A stretch of 64,000 bases of DNA from Streptomyces sp. NBC_01216 (GCF_035994945.1 NZ_CP108677.1:7063402-7127401), one strand, 5' to 3'; counted from the stretch's first letter, positions 1-8,920 are shown. Numbers and translations: made by a program. The notes: generated from the sequence alone by a model not told the origin.

Positions 1-431
1 ATGACGCCGATCCGGCGCCGCAACAGGCATTGTTGCTGCGCACGGGTGATCTTGTCGCGGTTGCGGTCGGTGCGGACCAGGCGGAACTCCGCCTCGGGCA
101 GCACGTGGACCAGGCGCCCGGACCAGGGGTACCAGGCCCACCTGCCGTACGTGTCCGGCCGGCCCGATACGACCTGCTCGACCTCCCGGTCAAGGTCCTG
201 GGGGCCGAAGCTCTCGCCAGGTGCCCGACAACGCACGAGTTCGGCGACCTGGTCCTCGATGCGGCCGTGCACCTCGCGCAGGACGGTCGAGCCACGCAGC
301 GCCGACAGAGCCTGGGCGTCGGCAGGCCGCGACGGGTCCAGCAGCACAGGTCGAAACGATTCCTCGGCCTGGCGCGGCGAAGGAAGGACGAAGGAGTCCG
401 GCTCCAGGCCGGAAGACAGCGACTGAGACAC
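1..431 (-). CDS. ThiF-family adenylyltransferase-like protein (partial, N-terminal part)
   Basis: About 143 residues are visible before the gene runs off the left edge, so the catalytic domain is missing. The reading frame is open from a GTG at 431 to base 1 with strongly GC-rich third positions. The segment WAWYPWSGRLVHVLPEAEF followed by RLVRTDRNRDKITRAQQQ and RRRIGV resembles the stretch just before the Rossmann ATP-binding loop in actinobacterial Rv1355c-like ThiF/E1 adenylyltransferases. These adenylate the C-terminus of a small protein or a related acyl substrate. No clear Shine-Dalgarno precedes the GTG, but an upstream in-frame stop leaves few alternatives. The family call comes from remembered resemblance to one segment and cannot be confirmed without the missing part. 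Confidence 0.6.
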   Translation of the reverse strand, partial: MSQSLSSGLEPDSFVLPSPRQAEESFRPVLLDPSRPADAQALSALRGSTVLREVHGRIEDQVAELVRCRAPGESFGPQDLDREVEQVVSGRPDTYGRWAWYPWSGRLVHVLPEAEFRLVRTDRNRDKITRAQQQCLLRRRIGV

Positions 432-480
432 GACGGCGACGCTAACAATCCAAGATCACTGAAGCGGGCAGGTCACCCGT

Positions 481-521
481 GGGGGCGCACTCGAATTGAT
501 CTTCTAGCTGAATGCGCCCCC
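481..521. promoter_or_regulatory. Inverted repeat in divergent intergenic region
   Basis: Perfect 9-bp arms GGGGGCGCA (481-489) and TGCGCCCCC (513-521) flank a 23-nt AT-richer centre. It lies between the divergent genes starting at 431 (minus) and 659 (plus), so it could be an operator or a hairpin in a 5' leader. Function is inferred from position only. Confidence 0.3.
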
Positions 522-658
522 TGCGGACTCGGGGCGGTGCAGGCCGGGTTGGCCGGGGGCGCGGTCACCGCGCAAGCCCCCCGAACGGGTGACTGTGGGC
601 GCCCAGTCGATCTCGTTGGTCCCGGGCGCGTCAACAGCATCCCTGGACCGGAGGAATC

Positions 659-1096
659 GTGGATCGAAGCACCGGAAGCACCGTCCGCCGGCTGCGCAGA
701 CATGGTTTCGTGGCCTCGTTGGTCGCGCTCTTCACGCTGCTCGTCCCGGCCGTGGCGCACGCCGGCGCCAACGCGAACGTGCGCTACACCTCGCCCCCGT
801 ACGACGCGGCCATCCACGAGATCAGGGAGTCCCGCAGCCGGCAGTGCCTGTTCATCCGCGGCGCGTCCACCAATACCGGGGCAGTCATCCAGACGTTCGA
901 CCGCAAGGGCCGGCACCACCAGCGCTTCGATTCACCGGCCTCGTCCCGGCCACCGCCGGCCGCAGCGTCGTCGCCGCGGCGACCAGGGGTGTGCCGAAGA
1001 CACCCACGAACTCCCCCTCACGGCCGGGGGCGCTTCCCGGCGGGCGCGACTGTACCGAGCCACATCCCCGGCACCCAGGTCCACATCCGTGGGTGA
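659..1096 (+). CDS. Small secreted protein, probably frameshifted downstream
   Basis: The start is well supported: GGAGGAA lies 2-8 bases before a GTG at 659. Residues ~9-36 form a Sec-type signal peptide with a basic n-region, a hydrophobic core VASLVALFTLLVPA and an AHA-G cleavage site. The mature part up to about residue 92 (ANVRYTSPPYDAAIHEIRES, then QCLFIRGASTN) looks like ordinary protein and faintly recalls ricin-type lectin repeats. After RFD (about base 930) the sequence becomes Pro/Arg/Ser-rich low complexity. This suggests a frameshift, or decay, and translation out of frame to the stop at 1096. I do not recognise the family, and the product may be non-functional. Confidence 0.45.
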   Translation: MDRSTGSTVRRLRRHGFVASLVALFTLLVPAVAHAGANANVRYTSPPYDAAIHEIRESRSRQCLFIRGASTNTGAVIQTFDRKGRHHQRFDSPASSRPPPAAASSPRRPGVCRRHPRTPPHGRGRFPAGATVPSHIPGTQVHIRG

Positions 1097-1543
1097 CGCG
1101 GAGTCGACGCTCGGTCTGGTGACGCGGTGGTCCGGGTCAGGACCGTCGGGGCCCACCGTGAGCAACTCCCGGGTGAGCTGTTCAACTCTTGTGCTGAAAG
1201 GAACCGTTGATGACCGGCATCCAGGCCGGGGGGCGCTGTGAGTGGGCGGGCGCCGTGGATGACGGGCGGGTCGCCGAGCCGGTGGCCCAGGCTCAGGCCG
1301 GTGGGCTCCTCCCGCACCACCACGGGCGGACCGATGGCATCGGCGTCGGCACCCGCGCCAGACGGATCACGAGGCAGACGCCCGGCCGTGCGGGCTTCGA
1401 CCTCCTCCGCCACCGCACCCTCCTGCACTGACCGTCACCCCTCGTGGGCTCGTTCCGCTGTGACGGAACGTCTGGTGTGTCCCGGCCCGCTTGTCGCGGA
1501 CCCCGTGAGCAATCGATGACAACCCCGTACGCAGGAGGCGTCG
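1097..1543. other. Gap without a confident gene
   Basis: About 450 bases. A minus-strand frame beginning with GTG near 1428 is GC-rich at third positions for some 75 codons, then loses that signature. I could not recognise any family in it, so it is left unannotated. Sequence just before 1544 contains the Shine-Dalgarno AGGAGG of the next gene. Confidence 0.4.
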
Positions 1544-2257
1544 TTGTGCTTGCATGGTGATCGAGGACACACCGAGGCGTCGAGCCGGGGGGCGGTGAGT
1601 TCGCTGCGACTGTGGGCAGCGTGGTCATGGAGTCAGGCGGGGTCGATCATCTTGGCGGCGATGGCCGTCGTCGCCGTCGTCCTTCTGTACCGTGCGCTAC
1701 GCCGGGCCCGGCGGACGTCGGCCGCGACCGTGGACCGGCTCCGGAAGGCGGGCGACGCGGTGGTGGCGGGTGCCGAGTCCTTGACGGCGCTGTCCCGCAG
1801 CCTTGAGGCGATCACCGAGGAGTTCCGCTCGCGACGCGAACAGGACGCGTCCGCGCAGGCCCGGAGGGTCGGGTTCAGCAAGGGCGAAGTCTTCGCGGGG
1901 GAGGCGTCCTCCGGCGTCGGGGGGATCGCCATGGTCGTCGTCAGGAATCTCAGCAGTGAGATCATCTACGACCTGCAGGTCACCCCTCTCGCCGCGGGCC
2001 GCGACGATCCGGACCTCGAGCAGCGGGGCGCGGATGTGCTCGATCCGGGTCAGCTGCTCAACCTCGCCTTCCCACTGAACACCCACGACGGCTCCTCCCA
2101 GGGGGACAGGGAGTTCTCGCTGCTGTTCACCGACGCCTGGGGCCGGCCCTGGCGGCGGCTCACCTCTGACCCGGTCCCGTACCGGGCGGACGCCGATCCC
2201 GGCACCGACCGGTCTTCTGCCTCGGTGCGCGACCCGGCCGAGGAGGGAGGAGCCTGA
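1544..2257 (+). CDS. Membrane-anchored hypothetical protein, partner of the giant NTPase
   Basis: This 237-residue protein has one transmembrane segment (about residues 32-50, SIILAAMAVVAVVLLYRAL). A charged, probably coiled-coil stretch follows (residues ~50-105), then a mostly beta soluble domain (~110-205) containing GGIAMVVVRNLSSEIIYDLQ. With the short N-terminus it should be anchored with the C-terminal domain probably cytoplasmic. A TTG at 1544 has AGGAGG five bases upstream. A GTG at about 1592 is a possible later start. The stop overlaps the next start by one base (TGATG at 2255-2259), so it is translationally coupled to the 2097-residue protein and is likely part of the same system, perhaps as a membrane receptor or anchor. 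I recognise no named family. Confidence 0.75.
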   Translation: MCLHGDRGHTEASSRGAVSSLRLWAAWSWSQAGSIILAAMAVVAVVLLYRALRRARRTSAATVDRLRKAGDAVVAGAESLTALSRSLEAITEEFRSRREQDASAQARRVGFSKGEVFAGEASSGVGGIAMVVVRNLSSEIIYDLQVTPLAAGRDDPDLEQRGADVLDPGQLLNLAFPLNTHDGSSQGDREFSLLFTDAWGRPWRRLTSDPVPYRADADPGTDRSSASVRDPAEEGGA

Positions 2258-5200
2258 TGACGGCGCGTGACCGTCGGCTGGTTGAGATCACCTGTGGTGC
2301 GGGGACCGCGCTCTCACGGGGCACCGGGTATGTGGTGAGCGCGGGCGTCGTGCTGACCGCCGCCCACGTGGTCGTCGACTCGTGCGACAAGCCGCACGAG
2401 ATCCGCCTGCGCAGGGCGCCGGACACCGGCCCCGAGGACTGGTTCTCGCCGACCGCTGTCGTGCTCGGCGGAGAGGCGACGGACGCGGCGCTACTGCTCT
2501 TCGCAGCCGGGCACGGTGAACCGAGCGACGTCCCCCCATGGGTCGTCCATCTGGACATCGACCAGCCTCTGCCGTTCCACGCTCCCGGATTCCCACGTGT
2601 CCAGCGGGAGGGGGAGGAGCGGGACATCGAGGTGGTGCGCGGGCTGACGGCCCAGGGGACCACCGCCCGGCGTGGCGCGCTCTCCCTGAACATCGATTCG
2701 GCGACCCCTCCCGGCGTCCCCGCCGCCCGACCCGGTACGGCCGAGACGGATGCGGCACCGTCCCCGTGGGCGGGACACTCGGGCGCACCGGTCCTTACCC
2801 TCGGTGGGTCGCTGGTCGGCATGGTCGTGGAACACCATCAGGGCTTCGGCGGTTCTCGGCTGGAGGCCCTCGCGGTGACCGAGATCCGCGACGACCCCGC
2901 CTTCGACGGAATCCTGCCCGACGCCTGGTCCGGGAGCCGGCTCCGCCCCGCCAGCAGCCTGGTCTCCTTCGCCATCGGTGACACCCGCATCCGGGTCGAT
3001 CCCCCGTTTCAGAGCCTGGGGGAACAGGAACGCGCGATGCTTCAGCGTTCCACCGCCCTGCCCCTGCGGGCGCGATACCGCGTCGTACCCTTCACCGGCT
3101 CCGACCGCGGACTGGCGGAGCTCGCGCGGTGGTGCACCGGCGACACGAGCTCGGGCCACCCGGCGGGTTCCGGAAGCGTCGGGTACGCGCTGGTCTCGGG
3201 CGCCGGCGGTAGCGGCAAGTCCCGGCTGGCAGCGGAGGTGTGCCGCCTGGCCCTCGAGGCGGGGCTGGTGGCCGGTACGGCCACGGAGATCACCGGGACG
3301 GCAGGGACGTCCGGGATGGCCGAGCTCACCGAGCTCGGTGCTCGGGCACTACTGGTCTTCGACTACGTCGACTACCGCGCGGAGTTCGTCGCCACCGTCC
3401 TCGACGACTGCCGAGCCCGGGGCGCCGATGTCAGGCTGCTGGTACTCGCCCGGGACGGCGAGACGTTCCGCCGTCACCTCGACGCCCAGCTCGGGCTCGG
3501 CATGCTGAAACCGGATGTGGACATCACTCTGGACGACGGTGATCTCACACCGGAACTGCGCAGCGCGCACTACACGGCGGCGGCCGCCGCGTACCGGCGC
3601 CTGCACGCACCGGCGCAGCAGCGGGTCGAGCTCCCGGCCTCCGCAGCCGTCGACGCCTCCCCTGCGTTGGACAGTTGCACGACCCCGTTGCTGGTGCACG
3701 CCCGCGCCCTGCTCGACGTCCTGGGCGAGGCCGCAGGCCCCGACGCAGAGGACGACGACCCGCAGACGCCCGTGCGGACGCCCGGCGCCGAAGGTGTTCT
3801 GGCCGCCGTCGTCCACCGGGAGGCACGGCACTTCTGGGCTCCCGCCACCGAAGGACTCGGGCTCGGTCTTGAGACGCTGCACGACCTGATGGCCGTCACC
3901 ACCCTGGCCGGGGCCGATACGCGCCTTGACGCCCTGGAGCTTCTGCGGGCGGTGCCGGAACTGGCCGACACCTCAGCAGACCGGCGCACGCGTGTCCTCA
4001 ACGCCGTGCAGGGGATCTACCCGGGTTCCGCGGTGGTGCCCCTGGTCGAGCCGGACCTCCTGGGCGAGTACCTCGTTGCGACACGGCTGCTCCTGGCCGG
4101 GCCGTTGCCCGAGGTCTTCCGCCGGGCCGCAGCGCCCGCCCAGCGCTCCCGCATGCTCGAAGTGCTGCTGCGCATGGGTGACTCCCCGTTCCCGGCCGTG
4201 CGATCCGCGGTAGCCGTGGCGATCCGCGACCGCCTGGACGAGGTGCTGCCCGACCTGGTGGTGCAGGCCGACGAAGCGGCGGCCCGGACCGGGACGCCGG
4301 ACGAGCGGCTGCTGCCCGCTCGTCTCGCCGCCGCCCTCGCCATCACCGACGTTCCCTCCGCGGCTGCCCGTGCCGAGGAGCGGCACCCGGAGTTCTCCAC
4401 CAGCAGCGCCGTGCAGCCCTTGGCTGCCATTCTCTACCGGCAGGCCGCCGCGCACTGGCAGGCGCAGGGCGACGAAGGCCGGGCCGTGCGGTTGCTCTCC
4501 GCCGCGAGCCAGGCCCTGGTACGCCTCAACCGGCCCGACGCCGCGTTCGGGTTGCTCGATGAGGCGACCTCGGTCCTCTCCCGCACCCCGGACTTCAGCA
4601 CCAGCCCCCAGCTCGGCCGGATTCTCAGCACCAGTGCTCTGGCCCGCCTGGAGACCGGCAACCACGAGTGGGCGATCAGTGCCGCCCGAGACGCGGTCGG
4701 CATCGCCCGCGGCGCCGCGGAGAGGGAACCCGCGGTCCATCAGGAGCAGTACACGGAGGCGCTGGTCAGCCTGTTGCTGGCGGAGTTGAGCGCTGCCGAT
4801 CACACCGGTGCGCTGGGGACGGCAGTCGAACTCGTCCAGGCAGTCGCGGAGCTGGGTCCCCAGCGCCGAGCCACGGCCCTTCTGCTGCAGTGCCAGGTGC
4901 AGCTCGCCGGCGGCGACACCGAGGCGGCCGAGCAGGCGATGTCCACCGCCGAAGCTCTGCTGAGCGAGCTTCCCGACGAGGCGGCGCCCCGCGAACTGGC
5001 AGCCGCTCAAGCCGCCTTGTCCCTTGTCCTCGGTGCCTCCCCCGACGGCCTGCCGGCCGCGCGCGACCTGGCCCGCTCGGCTCTCGAACTGGCGGACCGG
5101 TTGCCCGACCCCGGTCACGAACAGTCCCGCCTCACGCGGGGGACCGTGCGCTTGCAGGTCGCCATGGTCCTGGAGCCCGACGACGGACTCCAGACGGTGG

Positions 5201-8200
5201 AAGAGGCCCATCGGCTCTTCGTCGGCCTCCGCGAGGAATACCCGGATATCTACGAGTTCTATCCCACCATCACGGCCTTGATGCGCGCCGAGCTGACCGC
5301 CGCCCAGGGCGACCTGGGCCGTGCGGCCCGGCTCGCCCAGCGCGCGGAGCGGGACGTGGCCGCCCTCTACCGAGTGAGGCCGAAACAGTACTACCCCTGG
5401 ACCGCGGTGGCCGCGCTCACCTCGGCCTCGATCCTGTCCACGGCGGGTCGCACCGGCGAAGCCGTCGCTTCTCTGGAACAGGCGGTCCAGCGCTTCGAGC
5501 GACTGGGCGCCGAATCGGCGCTTCCTCTGCTCGCCAGGTTACGCACCGCTCGCTCCGTGGTGCTCATCGACGCCGGCCGACACGCGGAGGGAGCCGAGGC
5601 CGCACGCGAGGCGGTGGCCGACTACGAGTCTCTGGCCGAGCGCTCCGGTACCTGGCTGCCCGATCTCCTCGGCGCGCACCTCGTCAACATGGTCGGCCTG
5701 GTCTGCTGTGGCCAGGAGGAGGCCGCCCGCGCGGCGGGGGACGAAGCGGTGCGGATCGTACGCCGTGACGCCGAGGAGCACGACACCCCGGACACGCGCA
5801 GACTACTGGCCAGGGTTCTCGCCGCACGTGGCCAGTGGCTCCGGGAGATGCGCCGCTTCGCCGACGCCCTGGAGTCGTTCCGGGAGAGCAGCCGTGTCTA
5901 CGGCACGTTCCGGCACACCAGGGAGGACGAGGCGGACCTGATGCTGCTGAGCGTGTGGACCGAGGAGTGCCGGGCGGAGATCGGCACCGGAACGGCGATG
6001 CCGGGGGTCGCCGACGCTCCTTCGCTTGATTCCCTGACCCTGGACCCCGCGTCTGACGCGATGACCGCGGCCCCGTCCGAGGCCGTGTCCGGAGCCGAGA
6101 CGGAGGCCACGCCGCACAACGCCCGGTGGCGTATCGTCCTCGGACGGCGCGGCGGCAAGTTGGTGGCAGCCGCGCCCTTTCGTCCGGTGCTGGTCCTGGG
6201 GCCACAGCGTAGCCGCAAGACCACCGGCGTGGTGATTCCCTCCCTCCTGGAGTGGGACGGACCCGCCCTCGTCACCTCGGTCCGCACAGATGTCCTGGCC
6301 GGCACCGCCACCCGCCGCCGCGGCATGGGCGACATCTCGGTGTTCGAACCGACCGGCCGCCTGCACACCCACGGCGAACCGACCACGACCTGGAACCCGT
6401 TGGAGGTGTGCGACACCTGGGACGGCGCGGTCGCCACCGCCCGGTCACTCGCGGAGACGGCACAGCTCACCGGCGACAACAGGCGACTGAACGACCAGTT
6501 CTGGACGACGATGGCCGAACAGCTCCTCCAGTCCCTCACGTTCGCGGCCGGAGCCACCGGACAGACCATGGAGAAGGTCAGCCAGTGGGTGAAGTCGATG
6601 GACTCCGCGGAGGTCCGGGCACGCCTCAGCGTCGCCGGAAGCGCTGAGGCCATCCGGACCTTCCAGGGGATGCGGCAGCTGGCCGACGTCACCCTCTCCA
6701 GCGTCTACGCGACAGCCGGCACCCTCCTGCGCGCCTATGACTCGGCCGAGGTCCGGGCCCGTTCGGTGTCCGGCTTCCAGGTCGACGACTTCTTCAACGG
6801 CGCAGCCAACACGCTCTACCTGTGTGCGCCGCCCGAACAGCAGGAGCTGATGGCCCCGATCTTCACCGCACTCATCCGGCGAGTGATCAATGAGGCGTAT
6901 CGGCGCCACGAGGCGGGAGAACGGACCCGACTGCTTCTGCTGCTCGACGAGGCGGGCAACATCGCGAAGATCGAGAATCTCGACACCCTCGCCACCACGG
7001 CCGCCGGTACCGAGATCCAGCTGGTCACGGTTTTCCACGACGTGGCCCAGGTCGAGGCGCTGTACGGGGCCCAGCGAGCACAGAGCATCATCAACAACCA
7101 CTCGGCGATGCTCATTCTGCCCGGCAACCGGGACCCGCGCACCGGACAGCTCGTCCGGGACCTCCTCACCGGCGAACCCGTGCACGCCCTCAACCGCCGC
7201 CCGGTACGCCGGCTGCAGCCGGGGACCGCGCTCTGCGTCTACGAACACCTGCCCGCGGAGGTGATCGCCCTCCGGTCGGCCACCCACGACCAGGACCTCC
7301 TGGACATCGCCGCCCTCCCCGGCCCCGGCCCCCGAGTACCTCCTGCCGCTCCGCCGTCGGACTCCGTCACGACACTGGTCCTGCTCGCGGAGAAGCACGC
7401 CGCCGCCGGGCGCCTGGAAGAGGCGCTGGCCGCCGCCGACCGGGCCGTGGAGCTCGCCCCCGACGACACGATGGCGCGCCTGCGCCGCTCCAGCACCCGA
7501 CTCTCCGCGCAGCGCCCGGGTGACGCCGCCGCCGACATCGACCACGTGCTCGCGAACAGCCCCCACGCCGCACTGGAGCTCGTCCTCGTCGCGGCGACCC
7601 TGCACCGTTGCGCGGGGGAGGACGAGAAGGCGCTGAGCGGCTACGCGCGCGCCCTGGAAGCCGACCCCGACAACCAGGAGGCGCTGATCGGACGCGCCAC
7701 GGTCCTCTACTCGAACAACCAGAGGGAGCAGGCCCTCGCCGACCTCGACCGGGTCCTTCACCTCGCTCCCGAGAACGCCGAGGCATTGGCCGCTCGCGGT
7801 GAGATCCACCGAGTCGACGGGCGCCTCGAGCCGGCACTGGCGGACCTCGACCACGCCCTGAGACTGGAGCCCGACAACGCCTTCGCCCTGCGCGGTCGCG
7901 CAGACGTGCACCACCTGGCCGGGCGGTATGAGGAAGCCGTCGCGGACTTCGACGGTGCCCTGCGTCTGGAGCGCGACAACGTCTTCGCGCTGACGCGTCG
8001 GGGGGAGAGTCACCGTATGGTCGGGCGGTATGAGGAAGCCGTCGCGGACTTCGACGGTGCCCTGCGTCTGGAGCGCGACAACGTCTTCGCGCTGACGCGT
8101 CGGGGGGAGAGTCACCGTATGGTCGGGCGGTATGAGGAAGCCGTCGCGGACTTCGACGGTGCCCTGCGTCTGGAGCGCGACAACGTCTTCGCGCTGACGC

Positions 8201-8550
8201 GTCGGGGGGAGAGTCACCGTATGGTCGGGCGGTATGAGGAAGCCGTCGCGGACTTCGACGGTGCCCTGCGTCTGGAGCCCGACAACGTCTTCGCGCTGAG
8301 CAGCCGCGGTGAGCTCCACCGTGAGCGGGGGCGACTGGAGGAAGCGTTGACCGACTTGAATCACGCGCTGCGTCTGGAGCCCGAGCACGCCTTCGCGTTG
8401 GGCGTCCGTGGCCGCGTGCACCGGAGCGCGCAACGCTACGCGGAGGCCCGGGCCGATCTGGAACGCGCCCTGGAACTGAGCCCCGGATTCCAGTGGGTGC
8501 GGCGCGAACTCAACCGCGTTCCCCGGGGTTCGAAGAAGCGCCGCCCCTGA
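2257..8550 (+). CDS. Giant fusion: trypsin-like protease, P-loop STAND-like NTPase, helical repeats, VirD4/TraG-like coupling ATPase, TPR array
   Basis: 2097 residues; start ATG with GGAGGGAGG upstream. Residues 1-240 form a trypsin-like domain: His37 in LTAAHVV, Asp76 in ATDAALLL, Ser175 in GHSGAP, so the triad looks intact. Residues ~295-640 carry a P-loop NTPase: Walker A GAGGSGKS at 315-322, Walker B around Asp369/Asp372. Residues ~650-1230 are alpha-helical repeats, then an acidic linker. Residues ~1290-1690 resemble type IV coupling proteins: Walker A-like GPQRSRKT (1315-1322), NPLEV, Walker B LLLLLDEAG (Asp1564/Glu1565) and VFHDVAQ. The Gly before the Walker Lys is Arg. Residues ~1709-2097 are TPRs, several identical. 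Trypsin-NTPase-TPR architectures are known in bacterial conflict systems, where the protease or a partner acts as effector after NTPase-dependent sensing. The coupling-ATPase fusion suggests DNA or protein translocation or conjugation sensing; that role is inferred. Neighbours are the coupled membrane protein and the Trypco2-like gene. Confidence 0.9.
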   Translation: MTARDRRLVEITCGAGTALSRGTGYVVSAGVVLTAAHVVVDSCDKPHEIRLRRAPDTGPEDWFSPTAVVLGGEATDAALLLFAAGHGEPSDVPPWVVHLDIDQPLPFHAPGFPRVQREGEERDIEVVRGLTAQGTTARRGALSLNIDSATPPGVPAARPGTAETDAAPSPWAGHSGAPVLTLGGSLVGMVVEHHQGFGGSRLEALAVTEIRDDPAFDGILPDAWSGSRLRPASSLVSFAIGDTRIRVDPPFQSLGEQERAMLQRSTALPLRARYRVVPFTGSDRGLAELARWCTGDTSSGHPAGSGSVGYALVSGAGGSGKSRLAAEVCRLALEAGLVAGTATEITGTAGTSGMAELTELGARALLVFDYVDYRAEFVATVLDDCRARGADVRLLVLARDGETFRRHLDAQLGLGMLKPDVDITLDDGDLTPELRSAHYTAAAAAYRRLHAPAQQRVELPASAAVDASPALDSCTTPLLVHARALLDVLGEAAGPDAEDDDPQTPVRTPGAEGVLAAVVHREARHFWAPATEGLGLGLETLHDLMAVTTLAGADTRLDALELLRAVPELADTSADRRTRVLNAVQGIYPGSAVVPLVEPDLLGEYLVATRLLLAGPLPEVFRRAAAPAQRSRMLEVLLRMGDSPFPAVRSAVAVAIRDRLDEVLPDLVVQADEAAARTGTPDERLLPARLAAALAITDVPSAAARAEERHPEFSTSSAVQPLAAILYRQAAAHWQAQGDEGRAVRLLSAASQALVRLNRPDAAFGLLDEATSVLSRTPDFSTSPQLGRILSTSALARLETGNHEWAISAARDAVGIARGAAEREPAVHQEQYTEALVSLLLAELSAADHTGALGTAVELVQAVAELGPQRRATALLLQCQVQLAGGDTEAAEQAMSTAEALLSELPDEAAPRELAAAQAALSLVLGASPDGLPAARDLARSALELADRLPDPGHEQSRLTRGTVRLQVAMVLEPDDGLQTVEEAHRLFVGLREEYPDIYEFYPTITALMRAELTAAQGDLGRAARLAQRAERDVAALYRVRPKQYYPWTAVAALTSASILSTAGRTGEAVASLEQAVQRFERLGAESALPLLARLRTARSVVLIDAGRHAEGAEAAREAVADYESLAERSGTWLPDLLGAHLVNMVGLVCCGQEEAARAAGDEAVRIVRRDAEEHDTPDTRRLLARVLAARGQWLREMRRFADALESFRESSRVYGTFRHTREDEADLMLLSVWTEECRAEIGTGTAMPGVADAPSLDSLTLDPASDAMTAAPSEAVSGAETEATPHNARWRIVLGRRGGKLVAAAPFRPVLVLGPQRSRKTTGVVIPSLLEWDGPALVTSVRTDVLAGTATRRRGMGDISVFEPTGRLHTHGEPTTTWNPLEVCDTWDGAVATARSLAETAQLTGDNRRLNDQFWTTMAEQLLQSLTFAAGATGQTMEKVSQWVKSMDSAEVRARLSVAGSAEAIRTFQGMRQLADVTLSSVYATAGTLLRAYDSAEVRARSVSGFQVDDFFNGAANTLYLCAPPEQQELMAPIFTALIRRVINEAYRRHEAGERTRLLLLLDEAGNIAKIENLDTLATTAAGTEIQLVTVFHDVAQVEALYGAQRAQSIINNHSAMLILPGNRDPRTGQLVRDLLTGEPVHALNRRPVRRLQPGTALCVYEHLPAEVIALRSATHDQDLLDIAALPGPGPRVPPAAPPSDSVTTLVLLAEKHAAAGRLEEALAAADRAVELAPDDTMARLRRSSTRLSAQRPGDAAADIDHVLANSPHAALELVLVAATLHRCAGEDEKALSGYARALEADPDNQEALIGRATVLYSNNQREQALADLDRVLHLAPENAEALAARGEIHRVDGRLEPALADLDHALRLEPDNAFALRGRADVHHLAGRYEEAVADFDGALRLERDNVFALTRRGESHRMVGRYEEAVADFDGALRLERDNVFALTRRGESHRMVGRYEEAVADFDGALRLERDNVFALTRRGESHRMVGRYEEAVADFDGALRLEPDNVFALSSRGELHRERGRLEEALTDLNHALRLEPEHAFALGVRGRVHRSAQRYAEARADLERALELSPGFQWVRRELNRVPRGSKKRRP
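7921..8299 (+). repeat. Tandem 102-bp identical TPR-coding repeats
   Basis: Three copies identical at every base (7921-8022, 8023-8124, 8125-8226) and a fourth (8227 on) matching to 8299 with one G-to-C difference at 8279. Each unit encodes one 34-residue TPR beginning GRYEEAVADFDGALRLE. Perfect identity at synonymous sites points to very recent expansion or gene conversion, so copy number may vary between strains. Confidence 0.95.
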
Positions 8551-8572
8551 CGCCCGAGCCTCCGCCCCGGCC

Positions 8573-8920
8573 TCACCCGCGGTCGGCGACCCGCACCCGC
8601 CTCCTGGGAGCCGGGCTCTGGGAGTCCTCGTGGTTCGCGGAGTTCTCGACGAACTGCGGCTCCAGCGTGAGCGTGACCCGATGCGTGGCGGCCGAGGCCC
8701 GCTCCGCACCCCCGCCCAGGGATACCACGTTCCACAGAGCGACCTTCGCCTCGCCCTTGAGCGCGGTGGTCACGGTCAGTTGCAGCTCCACCTGTATCGA
8801 CTGCACATCGAAGACCAGGTCCTTCCCCTCGGCGGTTGCCACAGCCTCCCTGATCTGTTTCCGCAGACTCGCCAATGCGTCGGGAATACTCAGCCCCGAC
8901 TCAGGGTCAATTTCTGGCAT
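8573..8920 (-). CDS. Trypco2-like domain protein
   Basis: This 115-residue protein sits tail to tail with the giant protease-NTPase gene (22-bp gap). ATG at 8920 follows GGAGGAAGG. Residues ~10-90 show the pattern I associate with the trypsin-co-occurring domain 2: an N-terminal amphipathic helix (LASLRKQIREAVATAEGK), strands FDVQSIQVELQLTVT, a VVSLGGG turn and THRVTLTLEPQ. A basic, disordered tail follows. Such domains are reported beside trypsin/STAND conflict modules and are thought to be effector-coupling or regulatory adaptors. Its position beside a trypsin-like protease strengthens the call. It is likely cytoplasmic, with no signal peptide or membrane segment. Whether it is the protease substrate, an activator or an effector cannot be told. 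Confidence 0.7.
   Translation of the reverse strand: MPEIDPESGLSIPDALASLRKQIREAVATAEGKDLVFDVQSIQVELQLTVTTALKGEAKVALWNVVSLGGGAERASAATHRVTLTLEPQFVENSANHEDSQSPAPRRRVRVADRG

Noticed and set aside
30..1241. Long plus-strand frame of 403 codons
   Set aside because: Composition is Arg/Pro/Ala-rich and overlaps the better-supported minus-strand ThiF-like segment and the secreted-protein start; a GC-bias shadow.
1018..1428. Minus-strand frame starting at GTG 1428
   Set aside because: The first ~75 codons look coding by third-position GC, but the remainder does not, and no family was recognised; left as unresolved.
3973..5211. 412-codon minus-strand frame inside the giant NTPase gene
   Set aside because: Antisense shadow of a strongly GC-biased gene; the plus strand has the real motifs and ribosome site.
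7921..8299. Regular repeats suggesting a CRISPR array
   Set aside because: Units are 102 bp, contiguous without spacers, in frame, and encode TPRs.
6445..8709. 754-codon minus-strand frame
   Set aside because: Complement of the coupling-ATPase and TPR coding region; its repeats only mirror the TPR units.
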